Counted from the stretch's first letter, positions 1 through 9,980 are shown. The stretch is DNA of 36,485 nt from Reticulitermes lucifugus (GCA_026260175.1 JAKCWW010000642.1:19788-56272); one strand, 5' to 3'. Numbers and translations: made by a program. The notes: generated by a model not told the origin, from the sequence alone.

Positions 1-42
1 CTGAGGATCTGTTAGCTTCTCAAGAAGGACTCTGCTCCATGG

Positions 43-63
43 AGTTAGTTAGTTAGTTAGTTA
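43..63. repeat. (AGTT)n microsatellite
   Basis: Five perfect AGTT units followed by TATTTAG. This is a short simple repeat. It is not the insect telomere repeat TTAGG, because the unit is four bases long and lacks the second G. Confidence 0.9.
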
Positions 64-794
64 TTTAGAGGATGATAAAAATCCAGAACAATGAGACATG
101 TTAAGCATGTAGCATGCATAGAACAGATGATAAATTCACACAGAGTTTTGAGGGAAATCTGGTAGGAAGTCCTAAGCATGGATGAGAGTATTATACTTGA
201 ATGATGTAATTAAACAGAGAACAACGATATGCAATATTACAATTGACAGACAGAGACAGACGAGATGTACATGTTGTGTACTGTCTAAGGACAAGCAGCG
301 GGTGTTGTGAACACGGTAAAAGAAATTTGGGACTATAAAGGTAGAAGAATTTCTGAAAAAACTGGACAATATTTCTCTTCTCGAGAATAATATGTTGCAC
401 GGAATTAACTGTAAAATAACGTTTGGGAAGGGCGAGCTCCAAACTAAATACATGCCTCCTTTAATTACCTCGAAACGTGACACTTTATGTTGCCTCCTTC
501 CGCACAAGGCTTTCTCCACTTGTGCACCTTGTAAGAAACACAAAATACAAACCAAACACTGCAGTGGAAGCAGCAAATCTGGTACAGCTCTTGACGAACA
601 CCAAAATTAGTTTTACAGCTGTGCTGCCATTCCCCTCCCAATCGGTACTTTTTCTAAGTCACTTCATCTCCTCAAGCGGAATCAACGTTTTTTTCTGAAT
701 ATCGGTATTCTCAAGGGAGAAGTTTGTAATTCCATTCTGTCTAGTATTAAGCAGAATTAAATCTCTACTTTTATAGGCCGATTGAAATGGATTT
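64..794. other. no recognisable gene or repeat
   Basis: AT-rich sequence. A 134-codon open frame lies on the minus strand (172-576). Its first 25 residues are hydrophobic and could mimic a signal peptide, but I recognise no domain. There is no convincing core promoter or splice pair, so I do not call it a gene. Confidence 0.5.
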
Positions 795-1050
795 CCTTTT
801 TGCTGTGGCGCAACAGCCCAGTTCATGCCTAGGCCGTCTCAATATTGAGGTTTCTAAATCACACACAGACACAAACACCCTGTAAGACTCCTCTCAAAGA
901 GTGATCAGCTCGTCGCAGAGACTGCTACACACACAACACACAACAAACACAAGAGACGAATATCCATGCCCTCAGCGGGACTCGAACTCGCGATCCCAGC
1001 AATCAAGCCACTGCAGACCTACGCCTTAGACCGCACGGCCACCGGGATCG
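795..1050 (-). mobile_element. tRNA-derived SINE, family 1, minus strand
   Basis: Read on the minus strand, the element starts near 1050 with a tRNA-like head. It has an A-box-like TGGCCGTGCGGTCTAAGG and a B-box-like GAGTTCGAGTCCC, closest to the tRNA-Leu/Ser A-box type. A body of about 170 bp follows, containing TTGTGTGTTGTGTGTG and CTCTGCGACGAGCTG, and the tail reaches about 795. The same head and body recur at 27817-28065, and the head recurs at 36426. The flanks carry an imperfect possible target duplication (around CGATTGAAATGGA at 779 and CGACTTTAAATGGA at 1049), which suggests an older insertion than the 27.8-kb copy. It would be transcribed by RNA polymerase III if active and moved by a LINE reverse transcriptase. 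Confidence 0.85.
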
Positions 1051-2119
1051 ACTTTAAATGGAAATACAAGCCAAGATATGGCTTTGATGTACGGATATTT
1101 ACATCACTCATTCTTTTCAATTAAGGTAGTTAATGGCTTTATCCAAAACACGAACGGTATTTTCAGTGGTTCAATAATAATGGCATGGAGAAACACTCCA
1201 CATAACGGAGTGAATGAAAATTACGTTAATTTATCGTATTACGACAGAAGTTACATAAATATTTCTTCTGTCAGGAGGTTTTGACTCCCACGAAGCTATG
1301 CAAGCTGCAGTATTGACATATGTTATGGGCACAAATGTTGGAACAAAAATGCATATAAATGTTAAATGCCAGTTTTAACTCTACATGTAAAGTAAATAAA
1401 AACAGTTTCACTTGTGTAATCGATGCAAATCGCTTGTACTTCTGGGATGATGGAAGCCGCTAAGATTAATACACTGAATTCGTTGTTCTGGTTCACTCAC
1501 CAACAATCCAGCCAATATGCTAATGTAATGGAAGGATGAAATCAAAGCCAATAAACAGTGGATTGACCCTACCAATGAGCTACAACAATTACACAACAGC
1601 CAAGCATGAACAATTGTGACGTGTGTGTGCGGACAACTACGCTCACTCCCACCGCACTGCATTATTCTGAAGAGGACGTCCTCCCGCTCTTTATACCAGT
1701 AATGCAATATCACACACCAAGTGATCAGGCCTGTCCATGCAATACATGCAACACTGTATCACTGAAGAGTAAATACAGAGTGAGGCCAGGCTAGTGTCAT
1801 TTGATCTCACACCGCAGCAAGCTAGATTGTCTCCCAGGAAATGAACGTGTCAAGGGTTACGGACACAAGGTTGTCATTAAACTTTTCAATTACGTAGACA
1901 ATCGTTAAATTTAATACAATTAGCCATTACAATCTGTACATACAGGAGAATACAGTTAACACTATAAATTATTTATCCTGTGCACCAGTTTTCCTGATTT
2001 TCCATCGGTCGATTTTTACAGCACTGAAGTGGTCTTCTGTTTTGTTGGGCACTTTTATGTTTTAATCTCGGAATTTAGCCATTACATTCAACAAATCAAT
2101 TTGAATAGCGCCAAATTAC
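1051..2119. other. mostly unrecognised; holds a possible minus-strand promoter
   Basis: No transposon or conserved domain is recognised. The part between about 1600 and 1760 is visibly richer in G+C than its surroundings and carries the candidate TATA/initiator and donor described separately. The rest is AT-rich unique-looking sequence. Confidence 0.45.
1501..1695 (-). promoter_or_regulatory. candidate core promoter plus first exon (minus strand)
   Basis: On the minus strand TATAAA (1690-1695) lies 27 nt upstream of the A of a TCAGA initiator-like site (1666-1670). The spacer is relatively GC-rich, and this spacing is normal for insect TATA promoters. An ATG at 1662-1660 then opens a frame of 54 codons, running to a GTGAGT donor-like hexamer at 1500-1495. 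The peptide is Cys-rich and then hydrophobic, and I do not recognise it. An 8-nt leader would be unusually short. The arrangement could be chance; nothing else in the window supports a gene starting here. Confidence 0.2.
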
Positions 2120-2124
2120 ATTTG

Positions 2125-2300
2125 TCAACTACATAGCTTTATACTCCTTGCTTTCTATGGCTGTGATATGTGACCTCCTATCCCTATGGAGGAAAAGTGC
2201 TTGCGGATAACTGGTTGAAGGTGCTGAGAAAAATATTTGGGTCTAAAAAGAAAGTAATGTGAGACGTGTTCAAGGAGGATTAGATGGGTAGGTCATTTTA
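2125..2300 (+). pseudogene. LINE ORF2 C-terminal relic, part 1
   Basis: Broken plus-strand frames spell pieces of the non-LTR retrotransposon C-terminal region also present at 9176-9800. FYGCD (2152-2166) matches LYGCE, VLRKIFGSK (2221-2247) matches VLRRIFGPK, and SRRIRWVGH (2270-2296) matches the family's SRRMRW-GH block. A stop follows FYGCDM, a frameshift lies before VLRKIF, and a deletion removes sequence before SRRIRW. This is a dead fragment of an RTE-like or related element with no coding capacity. Confidence 0.8.
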
Positions 2301-2664
2301 TATTCTTGTGATATATGATAAATTCGTAAGCATTACGACCAGTGTACCCTATAATCCCGAATATGAGGCGAGTTATTTTCGCAAACAGCGGCATAAAAAA
2401 CTGAGGTTCGCCCTGTAAGTGAGGCCTTACGTAATTTCCCAGCAACACGTCATTTCCTAGTAAATTGTGACTAATAATGCATGCTATGGCGCTCTTCTTT
2501 CTCACTCAATATCCCAGCATACATTACTTTCGGTTTTATACCTGCCTCTCAAATATGTTATTAATTTTTAATACATTTTCGAAATTTTCTGAGTTTTTTT
2601 TCTCTAAATTCCCAAATGGAAAAGAGGGAGTCGCCATATATTCGGGTTTATACGGTAACTTAAT
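2301..2664. other. unrelated 360-bp segment inside a LINE relic
   Basis: No LINE-related peptide is visible here in any frame, although the preceding segment ends at the SRRMRWAGH block and the following one resumes near the C terminus of the same reverse-transcriptase family. It is either a later insertion or the gap between two separate relics. I see no clear target-site duplication or terminal repeat. Confidence 0.4.
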
Positions 2665-2870
2665 GGAATACAGAAAAGGCCGGGACGACTTTTGGATGAT
2701 GAGAGAATGACATTAAGGCGTACATGAGTAAAACTGGGCGAGAATGTGGACTCAACTCATCTGGCTCAGGATAAGGACCAGTGGCAAAACAACGTGTAAT
2801 TGACTCTTGAGTTCCATAAGGAATGACTATGAGCCAGTTAAGTGTTACAGTGAAATGCGCCAGCACAATA
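2665..2870 (+). pseudogene. LINE ORF2 C-terminal relic, part 2
   Basis: A plus-strand frame reads ENVDSTHLAQDKDQWQ around 2741-2790. This is the LAQDRDxW tail I associate with the extreme C terminus of the LINE family at 9176-9800. It hits a stop at 2797. The preceding 75 bp (RKGRDDFW) resembles the family's basic linker but contains several stops. The same tail recurs at 33059-33159. Confidence 0.75.
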
Positions 2871-3545
2871 ATTTCAGCTTGATCACTGCCAGTGATGCCG
2901 TCTAATTTGTGACCGGATCCTGAACTTTACTCTAAGGACAATAATTGAGCGTTATGGCGTTGTTACCATTCATGTTCCCTATTCGGTTGGTAACAAATTC
3001 AAATCCCACAGGGGTGTACAAATCCCGGGCGGCAGATCGCCCAGACGACAATTTTTTACGGTTGCGCCTAATATTTGTGGGTCCTCAGTATGGAACTTGC
3101 TTCATTTCACCCTTCCGATGACTGGTATTTTGGCGTGGATCCTCAATTTTGGAAAGTTCTACCCATAACGAAAATATTTTTATTCTTGTCTCTGTCCTTA
3201 CGATAAACAAAGCAACTTCTTTTGAAAGAAGTTAAAAATGAAAATTATTTTCTCTCTTCGATTATTTATCCCAATGAAATTCATTTTCATTTCTCCGTTA
3301 GAAGAGTGGATTAAAGTTAGAAACTTATCCTCCAGATGGCGCCATAAAAATACAATGTTCTCACAAATCAAGTATGTAAGAATAGTGTGAAGTGAGAAAG
3401 ATATAACACACAGACAGTCAACGAGCCTACATAAAAAGTTACAAAGCTGCTCATTATGTAGACAAATACAATCACTGTGAACAATTTCAAATCTGTTACA
3501 AAATATTTAGAACCTGGAAGCAGCAATACGTGAAGTATTCTGTAT
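2871..3545. other. no recognisable feature
   Basis: AT-rich sequence with no long open frame. Around 2990-3060 there are two weak B-box-like strings (TTCAAATCCCAC and CAAATCCCGGG) that might be remnants of a tRNA-derived element, but no A box or body was found. Confidence 0.4.
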
Positions 3546-3569
3546 CTGACAAAGGAAGATTTCTGAAAC
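3546..3569 (+). other. hammerhead-core-like motif, single copy
   Basis: CTGACAA is followed by AGGA-AGAT-TTCT, which can form a 4-bp hairpin with one G-U pair, and then directly by GAAAC. The general hammerhead core is CUGANGA - stem II - GAAA, so this copy differs at one core position (G8 to A). No cleavage-site stem was identified. The downstream text TGAAACGTCAGAAAGAC is closely similar to that at 6861, so this is probably half of a fold-back repeat. Confidence 0.35.
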
Positions 3570-5329
3570 GTCAGAAAGACATATCATAATGATATAACGT
3601 CTGGAGATCATATTCCTTGAGGGTCCCTAACGAACGTTTCTTTGCTGTGTTTATGCAATGTATTTAGAGGACAGAACTGCTGGAGAGACAAGAGGATCAG
3701 TTAGACTCAAAAGACACAAAAGGAAGGTGTTACAGAGGATAAATGACGTTCATTTACATGCATCTAGCAACTGCTAATTTTCTTCTTCTCATCCTACTGC
3801 AGCTACTATATAAGGCTGGTTACAGTATTCTCCACTTCTGTCATTTATACTTCACTTTGACAATGTTCATTAACCAGATTGCTTAAGGAAACAGGGCGTT
3901 CATTATAAGGCACAGAAACATGTTGAATAAGTCGTAGAATTTACAGCCCACCACCGTTTCTTGCTTTGCATTACGAGTAGATTCAGTTCCTTCTACGCCC
4001 AGCTCTTTATAACTCCCGGCCCATGCTCTCCGGGACGTTCATTTCGTCCTCTCCTTCCTTTCATGCAACGTTAATTCTCATTTACAAACTTCTTATCTTT
4101 GTACTTGCTACATGCATCCTCCTCTCCTCAGCATTTCCGTTTACGTCTTCTTTCTTCAATACACATTATTATTATACATGTCGTTCCCCGATACAAAGTA
4201 CAAAATTATTTTTATGTTGTCCATAATTCAGAAGTGTCCTCAGTTTGTTCTAAATTTCCTCAACTTCGCTCTCCTTCTCATATCTGCCTCTGTCCAATCT
4301 TCAAATTACCTCATTTTCCTGGTCACAAAAGTAACTTTATTTATTTAGAGTGTATGTAGTTTTTAAATCAGTAAGCAAAATTATCTGCCAATAAACAATA
4401 TCAAATATATACCTTTGAATGTTTTACAAAACGACGCAATTTTTATAACGTATTTCAAACACAGAATATATAGCTATTTTGCACAGTAACGCTCTTAACC
4501 ACGGACACCGAATATCACCACCATAAACAGATACGAATTGGACTTCCGCAGGTATGAAACATGCGTGTTCGACACTACGCATCACAGCCGTGTGAATCTC
4601 GAATCTCGCACGGTGGTATATATTTAAGCTATTTTACGGCATTTATCCACTACTGGATATACCGTGTTATGCGAAATTCTGAACGGAAAAATCACTGCCG
4701 CAACTCAAACATACTGTGACAAAAGCTACAAACCATGCAAAATACACTGCACACCTAACAACAATACAGCCGCCAAGCCATATTTATATTTAGCTTCAAT
4801 TTTCATGTCAATAAATGACTATGGTGGCTACTAGTATGCTGTATCTAATAATGGTAGAACATAGCCCTTAACTGCTAGTAAAATTGTCTGTACCGCTAGA
4901 TTAAAATTACACCTCTGTATGTTGTCCAAGCAGAGTATTCATATATCTCATAAGAATCCTACAATAAACAACCACTACTTCCCTACACAGGATTTACAAA
5001 TTGGTCTGACAGTGTTCTCTGTGACGTTCGATATAATCTTTATATAATGCAGATTAATTTCAGTCTTCAAAGAGATAAACACACATAAAACGCTAGAACA
5101 AATATTTCATATCAAAACTACAGATCCAGTAGCGCAGCAAAGTTTTTATATTCTCTCCGAAAAGAGACGGCCAAGTAGTGAATGTACTTGAAGCAATCCA
5201 CTTGAATGAATATTTGCAACTTTGAAACGTCTTCTTGAAACGTCTATAAACTTGGAGGATTCTTAGTTGGACGCTAAAGCCAAATTCGTTCTTGTTTGAT
5301 GTCTTCATACCATGTAAATATTTAAACAT
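3570..5329. other. no recognisable gene or repeat
   Basis: About 1.7 kb of AT-rich sequence with only short overlapping open frames (4.0-4.35 kb), low in complexity and without domains. A TATATAAGG at about 3806 lacks a convincing initiator. No transposon signature is seen. Confidence 0.45.
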
Positions 5330-5460
5330 AAAGTGTATTTATATTCTCAAATACGGCGGCATGTAAAAATGTTGTATGTACCAACACCTTACACCTGTTA
5401 TACCTTATTACATGACAAAGGCATTTCGATGCTAATGTATCATCTTCAGTGTCTCCTGCT
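5330..5460 (-). repeat. fold-back repeat fragment with hammerhead-like core
   Basis: On the minus strand CTGAAGA (5449-5443) is followed by T, then a segment with outer GAT/ATC pairing, one mismatch and an inner C-G pair around an ATTA loop, then GAAAT (5427-5423). The flank TTACATGACAAAGG is typical of dispersed insect fold-back elements carrying this core. A second arm was not found, so it is probably half an element. The stem sequence differs completely from that at 18821-18847 while pairing is largely kept. Confidence 0.45.
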
Positions 5461-5956
5461 CAAGTCTACATTTTATGCTTACCAGAAGGTATGCATAAAT
5501 TAAAAGGAGGCGCATTCTGTAGGTGCAAGCCAGGCTTTCTTAAACTTTTATTCAGGGGAGATTCAGTCTCTGATGAAAGAGATACTCGCGATGCTACGCC
5601 ATCTTCTCGCTGCTCCTAACGTCTTTGTTTCCCGACATGCAGCTCTCTTGTGTACACCGACCCTATGAACCCATTCAGTCGATTAAAGTCCGCCATCTAC
5701 CTACTGAGATACACCGTTGAAAAAATACACTTCATAACAATTTGTCTACAGTCGGTAAAACACGGAATTGTTTCACCACCATATTCATGACTAACATTAT
5801 CAGTCACGATGATGTCACGAAATTCGGACACTTCTCTGTCAACCAGTCCCTTAATCGGCCTTCCATATTTTGTTTTTACAGTTGGTTTGCATCTACTATA
5901 GGCATAAACACACACTCACAAAGTACTATGTTCCTTGTATTCGAAAAACTTTATTC
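5461..5956. other. no confirmed gene; protein-like minus-strand frame
   Basis: Mostly unrecognised. A minus-strand open frame, 5915-5697, encodes 72 residues with an unusually protein-like mix, including KYGRPIKGLVDREVSEF and EYGGETIP. It has no recognised domain and no clear flanking splice sites. On the plus strand a good polypyrimidine-AG acceptor-like site (TTTTGTTTTTACAG) ends at 5881. Either could be a remnant exon or old transposon protein. Confidence 0.25.
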
Positions 5957-6251
5957 TGACAAGGAGTTGAGACAGCGTAGTGACTGGGCTACGGGTTGGA
6001 CTATCCGGAGTTCGATTCCCCGTACAGGCAAGACAGTTTTCTCTTCCCGCAACGTCCAGAACGGCTCTGTGTTCACACTAGCCTCTTATTCTATGGGTAC
6101 CGGGGGTCCCTTCCGAGTGGGTAAATGGTTAAAGTGGCCAGGGCCTGACGTTGACAATGACCTCTCTCTATTGCCTTCTGAAGTAATAATTAATTACCAT
6201 AAGGTTAAAAGCGGTTTAAATTTATTAACGACTTCAAAATTAATACAATAA
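5957..6251 (+). mobile_element. tRNA-derived SINE, family 2, plus strand
   Basis: The tRNA-like head carries a B-box GAGTTCGATTCCC (6008-6020), with a degenerate A-box region about 45 bp upstream. The body has landmarks shared with 24595-24840: CCAGAACGGCTCTGT, GGGTACCGGG, GTGGGTAAATGG and GGCCAGGGC-TGACGTTGAC. The tail is A/T-rich with AATACAATAAAAATTG. A 169-codon open frame (5742-6251) spans the SINE; it reads through the tRNA-like head and is not a gene. No clear target-site duplication was found. Confidence 0.8.
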
Positions 6252-6310
6252 AAATTGCCAAATTATTTATGGTACGATAGACGGACGGACGGACAGAGAT
6301 ACATGCACAG
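6252..6310 (+). repeat. possible short copy of the GACGGACGGACAG dispersed repeat
   Basis: ATAGACGGACGGACGGACAGAG resembles the polypurine core of the dispersed repeat at 7240-7400 and 25680-25880. Only this core is preserved, so it may be a simple GACG repeat or a fragment. Confidence 0.35.
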
Positions 6311-6764
6311 AAGACCCTCATTTAGCTCACATCTAAAACCTTCAGAATAACGTAGTGCTCAAATCACCACTTCCAACACAAGCAGACATTAGCACTTCGG
6401 ATGCAATGTGGAGTGCAACACGCAGGCTAACACATCAATACGCCTTGATTCGCTGCATCCCGCAAAACGCACTATTGTTGGAGTGTAAACACATGGCGAG
6501 GCATGTAAACGAAACTTCAGCTGACCAATGTGTTTCTAAGCGCTCTGCTGACTGCGCTGTTAATTGCCTCATACCGAGCGAAATTCCAGTACAACATACA
6601 CAACATACATCCATACACAAAATTGTAAAGGATAATTTTACAGGCACCGAAACCAAATTCGAGTTTCTTCATCTCTGATCGTGTTCCTAATAAACTGGGG
6701 GTCAACAGATATTCACGTAATATTTAACAGAAAGTTATTTTGTAGACGACTTTTTATTCTGGGA
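6311..6764. other. no recognisable feature
   Basis: A 107-codon plus-strand open frame (6355-6678) covers most of this stretch. Its composition is not strongly protein-like, no domain is recognised, and an overlapping minus-strand frame is equally long. I treat both as chance. Confidence 0.4.
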
Positions 6765-6945
6765 TATGAAGAGGTGAAAATGGGCAATACGCTCCCGATG
6801 TTTCGAAGAGAAGTGATGTGTTAATCTTCAAGTGTCTGGAGGTCGGACATAAAAAATCTTTGAAACGTCGGAAAGGGATTACACCCTGACGTGGAGTCAC
6901 GTCCCAAGAGAAGGGAATAATCAACCACACGGCCGTGAAAACCAT
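6765..6945. repeat. imperfect fold-back element with paired hammerhead-like cores
   Basis: The left arm (minus strand) reads CTTGAAGAT (6832-6824), then a spacer, then GAAACATCGGGAG. The right arm (plus strand) reads CTGGAGG (6836-6842), then a spacer, then GAAACGTCGGAAAGG. The two arms point outward and match imperfectly (GAAAC-TCGG-A--G-ATT-C-CC). This is the architecture also seen at 18754-19004 and around the gap at 14586-14779. The right flank continues as a dispersed repeat (CCCTGACGTGGAGTCACG). The 63-codon minus-strand frame here is a by-product of the repeat. Confidence 0.55.
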
Positions 6946-7239
6946 AACACTAGCACACGTATCTGGTAGTTGAGAAAAAAATCAACCTTTCTATTACACA
7001 ATTCCACAACGGAATTCGATTCGACGCCAGTTCCATCTAGCCCTCGTAATCATAACATGCTCCAACATAACAACATAAGGTAATGTATATATAAAGTAAA
7101 TTTGTAGCGCGTTCGCTTAATGTTTTCTACCTCCTCGGCTATCCTAAAAACCTGATACCACTTCACTCAAAGAAAAGGCTTTTATGATTTAATGTCGCCA
7201 CAACAATAAAAAGTACTTTTCCTTCATGTAAAGTTCCCG
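6946..7239. other. no recognisable feature
   Basis: AT-rich unique-looking sequence between the fold-back element and the dispersed repeat. No gene, RNA or repeat signal seen. Confidence 0.4.
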
Positions 7240-7402
7240 ACATTTTTGCCCGAGTTTAACAAAATTCAGATTTTTTCGACAGATTTAGGTAAGCCTCCAA
7301 TATCAAATTTTACGAAAATCCGTCCCGTGGGAGCCGCGCTGATACAGGCGGACAGGCGGAAGGACATGACGAAGCTAGTAGTCGCCTGTCGCAATTTTGC
7401 AA
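7240..7402 (+). repeat. dispersed repeat (GTGGGAGCC / MTKL-type), plus-oriented copy
   Basis: Shared landmarks with 9825-9975 (plus) and 25680-25880 (minus): CGAAAATCCGTC, then GTGGGAGCC, a purine-rich GGACAGGCGGA block, CATGACGAAGCTA and GTCGCAATTTTGCAAACGCG. Small frames across it appear repeatedly in such copies and are not genes. Its right end merges into the 37-bp tandem array at 7403. Confidence 0.7.
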
Positions 7403-7632
7403 ACGCGTCTACAAACTGTGTTCAAGCGAACATTTACACACGCGTCTACAAACTGTGTTCAAGCAAACATTTACACACGCGTCTACAAACTGTGTTCAAG
7501 CGAACATTTACACACGCGTCTACTAACTGTGTTCAAGCAAACATTTACACACACGTCTACAAACTGTGTTCAAGCAAACATTTACACACGCGTTTACAAA
7601 CTGTGTTCAAGCAAACATTTACACACGCGTCC
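7403..7632 (+). repeat. 37-bp minisatellite, six full copies
   Basis: Unit boundaries are 7403, 7440, 7477, 7514, 7551 and 7588, with a partial seventh at 7625. Each unit begins ACGCGTCTACAAACTGTG, with few substitutions (CAAGCGAAC/CAAGCAAAC; one CTACTAAC; one CGTTTAC; one ACACGTCTAC). Because 37 is not a multiple of three and the unit has no stop in the plus-strand frames used, it generates spurious open frames (7246-7647 and 7397-7663) whose peptides repeat. The first unit coincides with the tail of the dispersed repeat. Confidence 0.95.
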
Positions 7633-9175
7633 CGCTTCTGTGACTAGCAGAACGTCAACATAGCAAGCGTCACATGTCTTGTGAGATCTGAGGTTCTCAG
7701 TGTGGTGAATGAAACTGCCTTCGGCTATGGGACGTCTTTGAGACCGATACTGAAATACGTTTCTGACAAATCTCCTGCCCCCGTCTTCAGGATTTCTCTT
7801 GTACCTGAATAATAAGGCAGAAGGTTGCTCCTAGACGTCGGTAAATCTGCACCGGACTCTACGACGGTACATCTCATATGATAGCATAGCTCAACAGTGT
7901 ACAGACCTTTTTTGTAGACCTTGTGTATTTCTTTCTCGCCATGCGTTACACGAGTCCCCTACTTTCAGGGGCTCTCATCTCTTCCTAATTGCATAAGCAG
8001 GCCTCAACATTCCCGCTGGGTCCACTGCGGAAAAGCGTCGTGAGTTGGCTGAGAATGAACTAACAGCCGCATTATTCCTCAGAGTCACACATAACAAATA
8101 TTTGCATGAGCAAAATGTAAGCACAAGTGAAAACAAGTTGAAATGGCTTCGCATAAAAAATTCAAACAACTGTCGTACCAAGTATACAGTGTTCGTAAGA
8201 TATGGGGAAAGTTTTTGAAGAAAATGTTTAGAATGCTATCTGCCAGCCACAATGGAAAACAGTCCGAGGTGAATGTACGGAATGCTGTGTCAAAATTACT
8301 ATTATGAAAGTCTCTCACTGTGAGTTCACACTGAAGCTTTTCATGTTTGTTAAATATACAAGCGTACCATGCAGAATGATTCAGTCCTATATTGTTATGA
8401 ACAGCCGGCACACTTTAAATGACGAACATTTGGATATTCTGCATTCGTACATTCGGTGTTGTTTCATCGACTTCACTCTTTCCAAGGGAACCTTCCCCCA
8501 TAATCACAGCAGCTGGTTAGTTCGTTCAAGAAGATATCACTGTCTCAGAACATACAGTGTCAGATGAAGTGTGTTTGGTGATGTGGCAAAATTTTGAAAG
8601 GAAGCGATCTTGACCTACTACAGGTAATATCCCTGCATTTTTCTGTAGCGAATGAAAAAAATCACGAAACCTCTAGTCAGAGTAGCCGGTTTTTCGGGCG
8701 AAATTCGAAACAAGGACGCTTCGATTATGTCTGCAGTGCTTATTTATACACGTAAATAATAAGCCTTTGGGAAAATTTAGGAGGCCGTAATTGGTTCGAG
8801 ATATTGGTACAAACCCGTCTATTTGCGTTTGAAACTTGTGCATAAGGCTCCAATTTGCAAGGTCGGAAGTGAAGTTTGAAATCAGTTACACCAGATCAAA
8901 TCAGGATAAAATTTCTTCTTAAGATCTGACACAAATAACTTTTGTATTTCCTTCAACATGTAATTGGATTTCACGCCATTTTAAGCGTGTTGCTAGGATC
9001 ATGTAAATGAACAGATAGTAAATCTTCCCACTTTAGGCGCGTTCATCATAATAAATGTTAAATTCGTACCTGTAAATACCTTCCAGAGAAAACAGCGAGT
9101 ACTTTAACACATACTGTAAGATTTATCTGTGTACTGTCAATAGATTTACAATGGATCATCACCGAGAAATATTAC
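7633..9175. other. no recognisable gene or repeat
   Basis: Several short overlapping frames (7975-8567, both strands) have no recognisable domain and no consistent splice pairing. No transposon signature is visible until the reverse-transcriptase relic begins near 9185. Confidence 0.45.
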
Positions 9176-9800
9176 GTGGGAAAAGTTACGGTGCATATTG
9201 TAAATGCTTATACTCTAGTTTATGCTAATGATGTTACTATATTGGGTAGAAGCATACATACTATAAAGAAAAACACAGAATCTTTAGTAGTCGTTAGTAA
9301 GGAGATTTATCTAGAAGTAAATGCTGAGAAAACTAAGTATATGGTCATGTTTCGATATCATAATGCAGGACAAAATCACAACATAAAAGTAGATAATAAA
9401 TCCTTTAAAAGAGTGGAACAGTTCAAATATTTGGGAACAACCAAAACGAATCGAAATTCCATTCAGGAAGAAATTAAGAGCAGATTGAAGTCGGGGAATG
9501 CTTGTTATCATTCTGTGCAGGATCTTCTGTCTTCCAGTTTGCTATCCAAAAATATAAAGATGAAGATATTCAGAACTACAATTTTCCCCGTTAGTTTGTA
9601 TGGGTGTGAAGCTTGGTCTCTCAGATTTAGGGAGGAACGTAGCTTGAGGGTGTTCGAGAATAGGGTGCTGAGGAGGATATTTGGGCCTAAGGAGGAAGAG
9701 AGAACAGGAGGGTGGAAATAATGAGGAGCTTTATGACCTGTACTCCTCACCAAATATTATTCGGGTAATCAAGTCAAGAAGAATGAGATATGTAATTTCT
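9176..9800 (+). pseudogene. non-LTR retrotransposon reverse transcriptase, 5'-truncated relic
   Basis: An open frame of about 181 codons encodes the end of a LINE reverse transcriptase. YANDV (residues 16-20) stands where the catalytic YADD box should be, with Asn replacing the first Asp. The thumb-type stretch NAEKTKYMVMF follows, then FKYLGT, LYGCEAW (141-147) and VFENRVLRRIFGPK (159-172). It stops at 9719, but one frame over the family sequence continues (NEELYDLYSSPNIIRVIKS, then RRMRY) to about 9800, so a frameshift separates the two. There is no true start: the frame begins at GTG and the finger domain and endonuclease are missing. The mutated catalytic residue, truncation and frameshift make it inactive. 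The conserved tail suggests an RTE-like clade, but clade assignment needs a search. Confidence 0.9.
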
Positions 9801-9824
9801 GTCCGATTTTGACACAAATCGGCA

Positions 9825-9980
9825 CGCTTTGACAAATCTTATTAAAAATTCCAAATATGGAGTTTCACGAAAATCTGTCCGGTGGGAGTCACTGTGTTTC
9901 ATACGAACGGATGGACAGACAAAGCTATGGCGGAGCTACTAGCTGATTTTTGCAGTTCTTTTGCGGAAGCAACTGGAGTT
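9825..9980 (+). repeat. dispersed repeat (GTGGGAGTC type), second plus copy
   Basis: It shares TTTCACGAAAATCTGTCC, GGTGGGAGTC and GGATGGACAGACAAAGC with the copies at 7240 and 25680, and ends near GCGGAGCTACTAGCTGATTTTTGCAG. It directly follows the LINE relic. That may be coincidence, or the repeat may be a 3' untranslated part of that LINE; the 7.2-kb copy has no LINE next to it. Confidence 0.65.

Noticed and set aside
43..63. Telomeric TTAGG repeat
   Set aside because: The unit is four bases (AGTT) and only five copies long. An ordinary microsatellite.
172..576. 134-codon minus-strand frame with a hydrophobic start
   Set aside because: No domain, no promoter or polyadenylation context, and overlapping frames in other phases are also open.
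966..1050. Functional tRNA-Leu/Ser on the minus strand
   Set aside because: Same family-1 SINE head as at 27.98 kb and 36.43 kb. No intact cloverleaf, and the sequence runs on into the SINE body.
5742..6251. 169-codon plus-strand open frame as a gene
   Set aside because: Its second half runs through the tRNA-like head and body of a family-2 SINE, no domain is recognisable, and no promoter or splice sites fit.
7246..7663. Two repeat-protein frames
   Set aside because: They are translations of a 37-bp minisatellite whose unit is not a multiple of three. The periodic peptides follow from the DNA repeat, not from coding.
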